From Actinoplanes philippinensis (GTDB lineage: Bacteria > Actinomycetota > Actinomycetes > Mycobacteriales > Micromonosporaceae): a stretch of 64,000 bases of DNA. Where the stretch lies: NCBI RefSeq assembly GCF_900113015.1, contig NZ_FONV01000017.1, positions 1-64,000 on the forward strand, written 5' to 3'. Under the pieces are notes generated by a model that saw nothing but the letters and a program-made list of their open reading frames with translations, was not told the DNA's origin and made no database searches. Each line of letters begins with the position of its first letter. Position 1 is the stretch's first letter. Of the stretch, positions 1-7,828 are shown piece by piece. The position numbers and the translations under genes were made by a program.

Positions 1-142
1 ATCTCCAACCCATCCGTAGATAGGCCGGGGTATTGCCATAATTGGCACTGGCTTATCAAGCACCCTGTTGAGTTCTCAAAGAACAACCGCACACCTTCAG
101 TCGACCCGCTTTCGCAGCGTCGGCCCCCGGGGCACTCGCTCT
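1..142 (-). promoter_or_regulatory. Leader of an rRNA operon running leftward
   Basis: Read on the minus strand this is a typical actinobacterial 16S leader. At 66-87 it contains the boxA-like antitermination core TTCTTTGAGAACTCAACA, followed by sequence leading toward a 16S gene. The 16S gene itself is not in the window, so only the leader can be called. It lies directly downstream of the consensus promoter at 143-171. The call rests on recognition of the leader motif and the promoter. The rRNA gene is inferred. Confidence 0.75.
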
Positions 143-171
143 ACTTTACTAGGCCTTCGCGGTGTTGTCAA
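143..171 (-). promoter_or_regulatory. Strong sigma-70-type rRNA promoter (proximal)
   Basis: On the minus strand a perfect -35 TTGACA (166-171) is separated by exactly 17 bp from a -10 TAAAGT (143-148). A near-consensus promoter like this is expected for an rRNA operon and it immediately precedes the boxA-like leader. Confidence 0.75.
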
Positions 172-513
172 CCGGTATTTCCCGGTTGGCCCCGATCTGC
201 CCTAGTATCTCCGCACTAAGGCGCACGGCTAGGCCGTGATCCGAAGTTCGAAGGTTTTCCGTCAGGACGGCCGGCCGGGCCCCAAAGTTCAGGTCCCGCT
301 CGCTCGCCCGTCTCCCTGGCGGCTCCCAAAACATTACTCGGTGGTTTCCCGCCCTCCAAATCGGGGGTCACCCTTAGTCGTTTCCGCAGCTCAGAGCGGC
401 CACACAGCCTCACTGAAGTCCTCCGCGTGGGAGGAAGACACGCGGAGGAATGAAGATCCGAACAGACGAGGACGGGCGAGCGCGGAGGAAGGCAGGAACA
501 GACGACGCAGGAT
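172..513. other. Non-coding region upstream of the rRNA operon
   Basis: Apart from the candidate promoter at 331-359 I see no gene here. Reading frames crossing the region lack a ribosome-binding site and show no recognisable domain. It separates the rRNA transcription unit from the end of the Rieske gene. Confidence 0.5.
331..359 (-). promoter_or_regulatory. Candidate upstream rRNA promoter
   Basis: The minus strand shows -35 TTGGAG (354-359), a 17-bp spacer and -10 TAATGT (331-336), about 190 bp upstream of the proximal promoter. Tandem promoters are usual for actinobacterial rrn operons. The -35 is not consensus, so this is a candidate only. Confidence 0.4.
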
Positions 514-1356
514 TCAGGGCCGGCGGACTTCGACCATGCCGTCGAGCACCCGGACCGGCAGCACCGGCTGATCGTTCCCGGCCGGGCCGTGGATCACCGC
601 ACCGTCGGCGACCCGGAACGTGCTTCCGTGCCACGGGCACACCACACACCCGTCGACGAGCTCCCCCTCGCTGAGCGGCCCACCCTCGTGTGAGCACCGG
701 TCGACCAGCGCACTGACCTGGTCACCTCGGCGAACGAGCAGCACCGCGGTGTCCCCCACCCGGCGGGCGGCCGGCTTGCCCTCGGGCAGCGAGGCGAGCG
801 ACCCGGCCACGGTCCACTCCTCCGGCACGCGCGCCACCTCGGGCGCCGCGTGGCTGATACCGCCACCCTGGGCGTACGACAGATGCCCGCCCAGGAAGGC
901 CCCGGCGCCCGCAACCGAGAGACCGGCGAAAGCCAACGCCTTCCCCCGCGTGGATCGCCCGGTGAGCCGGGCGATCAGGGAGCCGGCGTAGAGCCCGGTG
1001 GCCACCAGGTTGGTGACGGCGTGGACGAGCCCGACCCGGCGCCGGTCCTTGGTCATCTCGGACCAGTCGACCCAGCCGGCGACGGCGGCCGGGAGCACTC
1101 CGGCCAGTCCGACGCCGATGAGCGCGGTCGGGGCGTGGGAGCGGGAGGGGCGGAGGTCGAGGACCGCGGCGGAGAGGAAGGCCCCGACCGGGACCTGGAC
1201 GAGCACCGGGTGGAGCGGGTGCCCCATCCAGCTGCCGTGCAGGAGGTCGCGCAGGGTGCGCGGCCGGACCGCGGAGGTGACCGCGGCCTGCAGCTTGTCG
1301 CTGGCGCCGTCGAGGGCGTCGGCCTGTTCGATCCGGGTGAGTACCTGCCGCAACAT
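514..1356 (-). CDS. DUF2231 membrane protein fused to a Rieske [2Fe-2S] domain
   Basis: A 280-residue protein. The N-terminal two thirds is hydrophobic with about four membrane segments and the GHPLHPVLVQVP motif of DUF2231. The C-terminal third is a Rieske ferredoxin domain with both cluster-binding pairs visible: C221-x-H223 (CSH) and C240-P-W-H243. The protein is expected to sit in the membrane with a [2Fe-2S] electron-transfer domain. Its partner is not known. It lies 35 bp downstream of the flavoprotein gene on the same strand, so the two are probably one operon and may exchange electrons (inference). The ATG at 1356 gives a full DUF2231 domain. Longer reading frames upstream run through the neighbouring gene and are not credible. 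Confidence 0.85.
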   Translation of the reverse strand: MLRQVLTRIEQADALDGASDKLQAAVTSAVRPRTLRDLLHGSWMGHPLHPVLVQVPVGAFLSAAVLDLRPSRSHAPTALIGVGLAGVLPAAVAGWVDWSEMTKDRRRVGLVHAVTNLVATGLYAGSLIARLTGRSTRGKALAFAGLSVAGAGAFLGGHLSYAQGGGISHAAPEVARVPEEWTVAGSLASLPEGKPAARRVGDTAVLLVRRGDQVSALVDRCSHEGGPLSEGELVDGCVVCPWHGSTFRVADGAVIHGPAGNDQPVLPVRVLDGMVEVRRP

Positions 1357-1391
1357 GGTGTGACGGTGCCCACCCGGATCCGGGTCAAACC

Positions 1392-2741
1392 TCAGAGAGC
1401 CTTGAGCGCGTCGCCGATGCCGCGGTGGAAGGTGGGGTACGCCCAGATCTGGCTGAGCAGGGTGCTGATCGGCACCTCGGCGTGGACGGCGACGGCCAGG
1501 GCGCCGATCATCTCGCCGCCGGCCGGGCCCGCTGTGGTGGCGCCGACCAGGACTCCCCGGTCGGCGTCGGCGACGACCTTGATGAAGCCCTCGTTGCCGG
1601 GCCCGTGCACGAAGCCGCGTGAGGTGGAGCCGAGCGGGACGTGGCCGACGCGCACGTTCGTCAGGGAGGCGCGCGCCTGTGCTTCGGTCAAGCCGACGGC
1701 GCCGATCTCCGGGTCGATGAAAGTGACGCGGGGGCGCGCGCGGTAGTCGGCGCCGGGTCCGCCCTGGCCGAGGATGTCCCGGACGGCGATGTCGGCCTCG
1801 TACATGGCCATGTGGGTGAAGGCGCCGTTGCCGGTGACGTCGCCGACCGCCCAGATGCCGTCGGCGGCGCGCATCCGGTCGTCGGTGGTGAGGAAGCGGG
1901 CCGCCGGGTCGAGGCCGACGGTCTCCAGGCCCAGGTCGCCGAGGCGGGCGGCGCGGCCGGTGGCGACGAGGAGTTTCTCGCCGGTGACGGTGCTGCCGTC
2001 GGAGAGTTCGACGGTGAAGGCGCCGTCGTAGGAGACCTTCGAGGCGCGGACGCCGGTACGGATGGTTGCGCCGATCACCGACGCGGCCACCTCGGAGGAC
2101 TCGGGCTCCTCCATGGCGAGGATCCGGCCGGACCCCTCGATGATCGTGACCTGGACGCCGAACCGGACGAAGACCTGCGCGAACTCGCAGCCGATCGCGC
2201 CGCCGCCGAGGATGACGAGGGACTCGGGGAGGGTGGTGGTCTCGACGGCTTCGCGGTTGGTCCAGTACGGGGTGCCGGCGAGACCGTCGATCGGCGGGAT
2301 GACGGCGACGGTGCCTGTTGCGACGACCAGGCCGCGCGAGGCTGCGTACGCCTGCTCTCCGATTTTGATCCGACCCGGACCGGTGATGGTGGCCCGGCCC
2401 CGGACGAACGTCCCGCCTTTGCCGGTGAAACGGTCGACGGCGACCTTGTCGTCCCAGTTGTCGGTGGCGTCCTCGCGGACGCGGCGGGCGACCGGCGCCC
2501 AGTCCGGCTCGACGGTGGCCGTGCCGGCGAGGCCGGGGATGCGGCGCGCCTCGGCGAGCGCCGATCCGGCCCGGACCATCATCTTCGTCGGGATGCAGCC
2601 CCAGTAGGGGCATTCGCCGCCGACCAGGTTGTGTTCCACTCCGACCACGTCGAGCCCGGCTGCGGCGAGCCGCCCGGCGGTCTCTTCGCCGCCCACGCCG
2701 AGTCCGATGACCACCACGTCCACGTTTCGCACGTCACCCAT
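1392..2741 (-). CDS. FAD-dependent NAD(P)H/disulfide oxidoreductase (lipoamide dehydrogenase/mercuric reductase family)
   Basis: 449 residues, the usual length for class I pyridine nucleotide-disulfide oxidoreductases. The N-terminal FAD fold is followed by the redox-active pair C44-x4-C49 in GGECPYWGCIPTK. A central NAD(P)-binding motif (GGGAIGCEFAQ) and a C-terminal dimerisation domain (PTFHRGIGDAL) are also present. The family moves electrons between NAD(P)H and disulfides, quinones or metals. No 2-oxoacid dehydrogenase or mer genes are nearby, so the substrate cannot be assigned. The usual active-site His-Glu region reads PTFHRG, as in mercuric-reductase-like members rather than true E3. 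It is probably cotranscribed with the Rieske gene downstream. Confidence 0.88.
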   Translation of the reverse strand: MGDVRNVDVVVIGLGVGGEETAGRLAAAGLDVVGVEHNLVGGECPYWGCIPTKMMVRAGSALAEARRIPGLAGTATVEPDWAPVARRVREDATDNWDDKVAVDRFTGKGGTFVRGRATITGPGRIKIGEQAYAASRGLVVATGTVAVIPPIDGLAGTPYWTNREAVETTTLPESLVILGGGAIGCEFAQVFVRFGVQVTIIEGSGRILAMEEPESSEVAASVIGATIRTGVRASKVSYDGAFTVELSDGSTVTGEKLLVATGRAARLGDLGLETVGLDPAARFLTTDDRMRAADGIWAVGDVTGNGAFTHMAMYEADIAVRDILGQGGPGADYRARPRVTFIDPEIGAVGLTEAQARASLTNVRVGHVPLGSTSRGFVHGPGNEGFIKVVADADRGVLVGATTAGPAGGEMIGALAVAVHAEVPISTLLSQIWAYPTFHRGIGDALKAL

Positions 2742-2832
2742 GGGTCTCAGCTAACCACTGACGGGTTTCCTCATGTGGGCGGCGCGGTGGCCGATTCTGG
2801 ACGGTCGCGGAAGCGGGTCACACCGAGGAAGC

Positions 2833-2891
2833 GGCGGCCATGAGGGGGCGATGGCGAGCGTTGGCTGGCGCTCGCCGTTCTCATGGCCGCC
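2833..2891. other. Nested perfect inverted repeat
   Basis: A 12-bp perfect outer stem (2833-2844 with 2880-2891) encloses an 8-bp inner stem (2853-2860 with 2869-2876). It lies between the flavoprotein gene and the photolyase gene, both on the minus strand. It could be a second terminator for the photolyase/crtB unit or a mobile-repeat remnant. There is no U-run directly after it. Confidence 0.5.
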
Positions 2892-2912
2892 ATCGGTGTT
2901 TCCGGAAACGAA

Positions 2913-2957
2913 GACCCGCCGGAGGTGGTGTTTGACGGACGCAACCGCCGGCGGGTC
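2913..2957 (-). terminator. Intrinsic terminator after phr
   Basis: Perfect 10-bp arms (GACCCGCCGG at 2913-2922, CCGGCGGGTC at 2948-2957), followed on the minus strand by TTCGTTT. It starts 5 nt downstream of the photolyase stop codon, so it should end the crtB-phr transcript. Confidence 0.65.
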
Positions 2958-2961
2958 CCGA

Positions 2962-4284
2962 TCAACGCAGCCAGACCGCCTCGTCCCGATGTGACTCGAG
3001 CGGGCCCGGGTAGTCGAGGCTGCGGAATTCCGACGCGGGGAGACGCCACGGCTGGTGCACGGCGGCGCCGTTGATCCCCTTCAATTCAGGTACGTAACGA
3101 CGAACGTACACGCCGTCGGGGTCGAATCGGAGCGCCTGGCGGATCGGGTTGAACCGCCGGTAGGGCCGGGTGTCGTTGCCGGTGCCCGCGGTCCACTGCC
3201 AGTTGCCCGAGTTGTTCGGCACGTCTCCGTCGAGGAGCCAGCGGAAGAACCAGGCGACGCCGAGCCGCCAGTCGATGCCGAGGTGTTTGGTGAGGAAGGC
3301 CGCGGTGATCAGGCGGGCCCGGTTGTGCATCCAGCCCTCGTCGCGCAGCTGGCGCATTCCGGCGTCGACGACCGGGACGCCGGTGAGCCCGTCCTTCCAG
3401 TGCTGCAGGGCGTCGTCGTCGTAGCGCCAGTCGTTGTCGGCGCCGGGCCGCAGGGCGTCGGTGGAGATCCCCGGAAAGACCCGGGTGACCTGGTAGTAGA
3501 AGTCGCGCCAGCAGAGCTGGCGGACGAAGGCGTCGGCGCCACGGTCGCGGGCCGCTTCGGCGAGGGCGAGGGGCGAGAGACAACCCCAGCGGAGGTACGG
3601 GCTGAGTCGGCTCGTGCCGTCGCCGGGTAGATCGTCGTGGGCTTCGGCGTACCCCGGAAGGTCTTGCCGCATCCACGTGGTGAGCCGGCGCCGCGCCTCG
3701 GTCTCGCCGCCCTCGCAGGCGTGCGGTGATTCTCCGGCCGGCGGGCCGGGCAGGTCGCCGGCGGTGAGCCCGTCCGGCAGGGCGACCCGTTGTGGTGTCT
3801 GGGCCTGGCCGCGCCATGGTGCCGCTGACCAGGACCGGAAGTAGGGCGTGAAGACCCGGTAGGACTCTCCGCCGCCGCCCGGGCGGACCGCGCCGGGTTC
3901 GACGACGGTGACGCCGGGGTGGAGTTCGAGGGCGATGCGGTGGCGTTCGCTCTCCTCCCGGAGCCGGCGTTCGCGGCGGCGGGCGTAGCCGCTGACGTCG
4001 GCTGCCAGGTGGATCGTCCCGGCGCCGGTCTCGCGGGCGACGCGGATCGTCTCGGCGACCGGGTCGCCCTGGCGCACGACCAGGTCGCCGCCCTTGGCGC
4101 GCAGTTGTCCGCGCAGGTCGGCGAGGCATTGGTGGAGGAAGCGGGTGCGGTTCGGGGAGAGTCCGGCGAGGGCCGGGTCGAGGACATAGAGGGGTACGGC
4201 GCGGTCGGCGGCGCAGGCCGCGGCGAGGGCCGGATTGTCGTGCAGGCGCAGGTCCCGGGTGAGCAGGACGACCGCGGTACGCAT
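2962..4284 (-). CDS. phr: Deoxyribodipyrimidine photolyase (class I CPD type)
   Basis: 440 residues. The N-terminal alpha/beta antenna domain begins with the characteristic VLLTRDLRLHDNPAL. The C-terminal all-helical FAD domain contains WRDFYYQVTRVFPGI, the MHNRARLITAAFL helix and WLLDGDVPNNSGNWQW, which are diagnostic of class I photolyases. The enzyme splits UV-induced cyclobutane pyrimidine dimers using blue light. Its ATG overlaps the crtB stop by one nucleotide, so it is translationally coupled to carotenoid synthesis. This makes sense as a shared response to light. A cryptochrome role is the main alternative but the photolyase motifs are intact. Confidence 0.93.
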   Translation of the reverse strand: MRTAVVLLTRDLRLHDNPALAAACAADRAVPLYVLDPALAGLSPNRTRFLHQCLADLRGQLRAKGGDLVVRQGDPVAETIRVARETGAGTIHLAADVSGYARRRERRLREESERHRIALELHPGVTVVEPGAVRPGGGGESYRVFTPYFRSWSAAPWRGQAQTPQRVALPDGLTAGDLPGPPAGESPHACEGGETEARRRLTTWMRQDLPGYAEAHDDLPGDGTSRLSPYLRWGCLSPLALAEAARDRGADAFVRQLCWRDFYYQVTRVFPGISTDALRPGADNDWRYDDDALQHWKDGLTGVPVVDAGMRQLRDEGWMHNRARLITAAFLTKHLGIDWRLGVAWFFRWLLDGDVPNNSGNWQWTAGTGNDTRPYRRFNPIRQALRFDPDGVYVRRYVPELKGINGAAVHQPWRLPASEFRSLDYPGPLESHRDEAVWLR

Positions 4285-5171
4285 CAGGCCGCCAGCTGGA
4301 CCGGGGTGCCGGGCCGGGTGAGCAGGCTGCGTACGGCGACGGCGGCCCGGCGGCGGTTGGGGACGGTGGCGCGGCGGCCGAAGACGTCGTGGTCGAGGGC
4401 CTCGATCTCGTCGAGGATGCCGCCGTAGAGCTGGAAGGCGGTGCGCATGCAGGCCTGCGAGGCGGGTTCGAGCAGGGGGATGCCGGGCGCGGCGAGGGCG
4501 TAGTGCTCGCGGGCCCGGGCGACCTCAGCCTTGATCAGCGCTTTCACGGCCGGGGTGGCGACGCCCTCCTGGAGGGTGCGGCGGGTGACGCCGAACTCGG
4601 CGAGGTGCTCCTCGGGCAGGTAGACGCGTCCGCGTTCGAGGTCTTCGGCGACGTCGCGGATGAAGTTGGTGAGCTGGAAGGCGAAGCCGAGCTGGCGGGC
4701 CGGCTCGCGGGCGGCGACCGGGTCGGAGGAGCCGAGGATGGGCAGCATCATCGTGCCGATCACGGCGGCCGACCCCTCCATGTAGTCGAGGAGGTCGTCG
4801 TAGGTGCGGTAGGTCGTGACGGTGATGTCCATCGTCATGCTGCGCAGGAACTTCTCGAAGTCTTCGAGGTCGAGGTCGAAGACCGCGATGGTGTGCAGGA
4901 CGGCCGGCAGGAGAGGGTCGTCGGTGGGTTCGCCGCGAAGTCCGGCGAGGAACTGGTTTGACCACGCGGTGAGCAGGGCAGCCCGCTCCGCGGAGGGTCG
5001 GGACTCGGTCCGGTCGACGATTTCGTCCGCATATCGGGTGAATCCATAGAGGGCATGGACATGTCGCCGCTTCCAGGCCGGTAGCAACCGGGTCGCCAGG
5101 TAGTAAGTCCGGCCGTGCTCGCGATGCAACTCACGGCAGCGCTCGTAGGCCGCTGCCAGATCGGTTTCCAC
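4284..5171 (-). CDS. crtB: Phytoene synthase
   Basis: Squalene/phytoene synthase family: condenses two GGPP to 15-cis-phytoene. Visible motifs are HALYGFTRYADEIVD with the first Asp-rich site, and the second site in LGFAFQLTNFIRDVAEDLERGRVYLP. I chose the GTG at 5171 because GGAGG lies 6 nt upstream and the protein then begins VETDLAAAYERC, giving 295 residues as usual for the family. A TTG at 5210 would add 13 Arg-rich residues and run through the intergenic repeat. It is divergent from crtE and 1 nt overlapped with phr downstream. Expression is probably controlled from the direct repeat at 5188-5209. Confidence 0.93.
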   Translation of the reverse strand: METDLAAAYERCRELHREHGRTYYLATRLLPAWKRRHVHALYGFTRYADEIVDRTESRPSAERAALLTAWSNQFLAGLRGEPTDDPLLPAVLHTIAVFDLDLEDFEKFLRSMTMDITVTTYRTYDDLLDYMEGSAAVIGTMMLPILGSSDPVAAREPARQLGFAFQLTNFIRDVAEDLERGRVYLPEEHLAEFGVTRRTLQEGVATPAVKALIKAEVARAREHYALAAPGIPLLEPASQACMRTAFQLYGGILDEIEALDHDVFGRRATVPNRRRAAVAVRSLLTRPGTPVQLAA

Positions 5172-5187
5172 TCCGGACCTCCGGTTA

Positions 5188-5209
5188 AATCGACGCACGA
5201 ATCGACGCA
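5188..5209. promoter_or_regulatory. Candidate operator: direct repeat between crtB and crtE
   Basis: The 10-mer AATCGACGCA occurs twice perfectly (5188-5197 and 5200-5209) with a 12-bp period in the short divergent promoter region. Direct repeats of 11-12 bp overlapping the -35 region are the known operator type of CarH-like B12 photoreceptors, and a gene for such a regulator closes this cluster. Candidate -10 elements for crtE (TAGGGT, TACGGT) lie at 5222-5232. Repressor identity is inference. Confidence 0.5.
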
Positions 5210-5239
5210 ACTTCCGAAAGTTAGGGTACGGTACTGAGC

Positions 5240-6313
5240 GTGGCCAATCACACCCTCGAGGGAAATCGCCTCGAAGCGATCCCTCGCCAGCCGGTCTCGC
5301 ACCGAGCGCTGATCGGCGCCGTCGAGGGCACGCTGGCCGATTTCCTAGCCGTCCAGATCGCCTCCCTCGACACCGTCGACCCCGCCCTCGGTGGATTCGC
5401 TCGCACCGCCCGTGACCTGGTCATGGCCGGAGGCAAGCGGATCAGGCCGACCTTCGCGTACTGGGGCTGGCGCGGCGTCGTCGGTTCCGCCGAACCGGTC
5501 GAGGGCGTGTTACCCGCCCTCGGCGCTCTTGAACTCATGCACACGTTCGCGCTCGTCCACGACGACCTGATGGACCGCTCCGCCACCCGGCGCGGCCGGC
5601 CCACCGCACATCGCCTGTTCGCCGCCCAGCACGGCGAGCAGTTCGGCGACTCGGCCGCCATCCTGGTCGGCGACCTGTGCCTGGTCTGGGCCGACCAGTT
5701 GCTCGCCCGGACCACGCTGCCCCCGGCCACCCTCCTCGACGTGCGCACCCGCTACGACCGGATGCGGGTCGAGGCGGTCGCCGGGCAGTATCTCGACGTG
5801 CTCGGCGAGACCGATCCGGCGAACTGGTCGGTGGAGCGGGCGCTGCTGGTCGCGCGGCACAAGACGGCCAGCTACACGGTGCAGTGGCCGCTCGGGTTCG
5901 GGCTGGCCCTGGCGTCCTCCGGCGGCGATCCCGCGCTGGAGGAGGCGTACCGGATCTACGGCCTGGCCGTCGGTGAGGCCTTCCAGCTGCGGGACGACCT
6001 GCTCGGTGTCTACGGCGACCCGGCGGTCACCGGAAAACCGGCCGGCGACGATCTGCGTACCGGCAAGCCCACCACCCTGCTCATGCTGGCCCGCCGGATG
6101 GCCAGTTCCGCGCAGCTCGACGAGCTCGCGGTGGCCGACGTCACCCGGCAGGCGGAGATCATCACGGCCACCGGCGCACCGGCGCAGGTGGAGGAGATGA
6201 TCCGGTCCCGCGTCGACGAGGGCGTCGCCGCGATCGCCGGCGCTCCCGTCCGCCCGGACGCCCGGGCCGCACTGATCGAGCTGGCCACCGCGGTCACGCA
6301 CCGCCCGGCATGA
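5240..6313 (+). CDS. crtE: Geranylgeranyl diphosphate synthase (polyprenyl synthetase)
   Basis: 357 residues, trans-isoprenyl diphosphate synthase fold. The first Asp-rich motif reads LVHDDLMD and the second LRDDLLGVYGD. The conserved GGKRIRPTF that binds IPP lies near residue 65. It makes the C20 precursor used by the phytoene synthase encoded divergently. The GTG at 5240 has no clear ribosome-binding site, and TACGGT lies 8 nt upstream, so the transcript may be nearly leaderless. The next genes in the same direction are crtI and idi. Product length (C20 against C15 or C25) is assigned from context rather than from residues alone. Confidence 0.9.
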   Translation: MANHTLEGNRLEAIPRQPVSHRALIGAVEGTLADFLAVQIASLDTVDPALGGFARTARDLVMAGGKRIRPTFAYWGWRGVVGSAEPVEGVLPALGALELMHTFALVHDDLMDRSATRRGRPTAHRLFAAQHGEQFGDSAAILVGDLCLVWADQLLARTTLPPATLLDVRTRYDRMRVEAVAGQYLDVLGETDPANWSVERALLVARHKTASYTVQWPLGFGLALASSGGDPALEEAYRIYGLAVGEAFQLRDDLLGVYGDPAVTGKPAGDDLRTGKPTTLLMLARRMASSAQLDELAVADVTRQAEIITATGAPAQVEEMIRSRVDEGVAAIAGAPVRPDARAALIELATAVTHRPA

Positions 6314-6346
6314 TGTTCTTCCTCCCCCTCTTCTTGGAGCCGTGAC

Positions 6347-7828
6347 GTGCGAATAGTGACCGGACCCACCGATCGGGTCGTCATCGTCGGGGCCGGGCTG
6401 GGCGGTCTCGCCTGCGCCCTGCACCTGGCAGCGGCCGGACGACAGGTCACCGTCGTCGAGCGGGAGCCCGTTCCCGGCGGCCGCGCCGGACGGCTCTCGA
6501 TGAGCGGATACGACTTCGACACCGGCCCGACCGTGCTCACCATGCCCGAGCTGATCGCCGAGCCCCTCCAGGCGGTCGGCGAGAACCTCGACGACTGGCT
6601 GGAGCTGACCTCGCTCGACCCGGCGTACCGGGCTTACTACCCGGACGGGTCCACGCTCGACGTACGGACCGACACCACCCGGATGGCGGCCGAGATCGCC
6701 AAGGTCTGCGGCGCCCGCGAAGCCGACGGCTACCTGCGGTTCGTCGATTTCACCCGGCAGCTGTGGCAGCTCGAGCGTGACCACTTCATCGACCGGAACC
6801 TCGACACCCCGGTCGACCTGATGAACCTCAACCTGCTCAAGCTCCTCGGGATGGGTGCGTTCCGGCGGCTCCAACCCAAGATCGACCAGTATTTCCGCGA
6901 TCCCCGTACCCAGCGGATCTTCTCGTTCCAGGCGATGTACGCGGGTCTCGCCCCGCACGACGCGCTCGCCATCTACGCCGTCATCGCGTACCTCGACTCG
7001 GTCGCCGGGGTCTACTACCCCAAGGGCGGCATGCACGCGGTGCCCAAGGCGCTGGCCGGCGCCGCGGAGAAACACGGCGTCACGTTCCGCTACGACACCA
7101 CTGTCGAACGGGTCCTCACCTCCAACGGCCGCGCCACCGGTGTGGTCACGACCGGCGGCGAGCACATCCCGGCCGACGTCGTCGTGCTCAACCCCGACCT
7201 GCCGGTCGCCTACCGCGACCTCCTCCCGGCTCGCCGCCTCCGGCGACTTCGTTACTCACCGAGCTGCGTGGTCCTGCACATCGGCTCCAGCCAGGCCTAT
7301 TCCAAGATCGCCCACCACAACATCCATTTCGGTACGGCGTGGAAGGGCACCTTCGACGAGATCATCAACAAGGGTCTCCTGATGAGCGACCCGTCCCTGC
7401 TGGTGACCAACCCCACACACACCGACGCGGCGGCGGCACCCGACGGCCGGCAGACCTACTACGTGCTCGCCCCCACGCCGAACCTCGAGTCCGGGCCGAT
7501 CGACTGGCGCGGCGGCATGGACCGGCGATACGCCGACGAGTTGCTGCGCGTCCTCGAAGGCCGCGGCTACGTCGGGTTCCGGGACGGCGTCGAAGTCCAG
7601 CGGATCATCACCCCCGCCGACTGGGCCGACGACGGAATGGCCGCCGGCACGCCCTTCGCGGCCGCGCACTCGTTCACCCAGACCGGCCCGTTCCGCCCGT
7701 CCAACCTGCACCCCACCCTGCCGAACGTCGTCTTCACCGGCTCCGGCACCCAGCCCGGCGTGGGCGTGCCGATGGTCCTGATCTCCGGGAAGCTGGCCGC
7801 GACCCGGATCACCGGAGGCTCCGCATGA
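6347..7828 (+). CDS. crtI: Phytoene desaturase (CrtI type)
   Basis: 493 residues. The N-terminal dinucleotide-binding motif VIVGAGLGGLACALHLA is followed by PGGRAGRL. The C-terminal CrtI signature reads GTQPGVGVPMVLISGKLAA. It introduces double bonds into phytoene, probably to lycopene. It starts with GTG 34 bp after crtE and overlaps idi by 4 nt. No lycopene cyclase is in the window, so the end product cannot be decided here. Confidence 0.93.
   Translation: MRIVTGPTDRVVIVGAGLGGLACALHLAAAGRQVTVVEREPVPGGRAGRLSMSGYDFDTGPTVLTMPELIAEPLQAVGENLDDWLELTSLDPAYRAYYPDGSTLDVRTDTTRMAAEIAKVCGAREADGYLRFVDFTRQLWQLERDHFIDRNLDTPVDLMNLNLLKLLGMGAFRRLQPKIDQYFRDPRTQRIFSFQAMYAGLAPHDALAIYAVIAYLDSVAGVYYPKGGMHAVPKALAGAAEKHGVTFRYDTTVERVLTSNGRATGVVTTGGEHIPADVVVLNPDLPVAYRDLLPARRLRRLRYSPSCVVLHIGSSQAYSKIAHHNIHFGTAWKGTFDEIINKGLLMSDPSLLVTNPTHTDAAAAPDGRQTYYVLAPTPNLESGPIDWRGGMDRRYADELLRVLEGRGYVGFRDGVEVQRIITPADWADDGMAAGTPFAAAHSFTQTGPFRPSNLHPTLPNVVFTGSGTQPGVGVPMVLISGKLAATRITGGSA

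Noticed and set aside
1356..2613. Extension of the Rieske gene upstream to 2613
   Set aside because: The extra residues are Arg/Pro/His-rich and read out of frame through the flavoprotein gene. The DUF2231 domain starts at the ATG at 1356.
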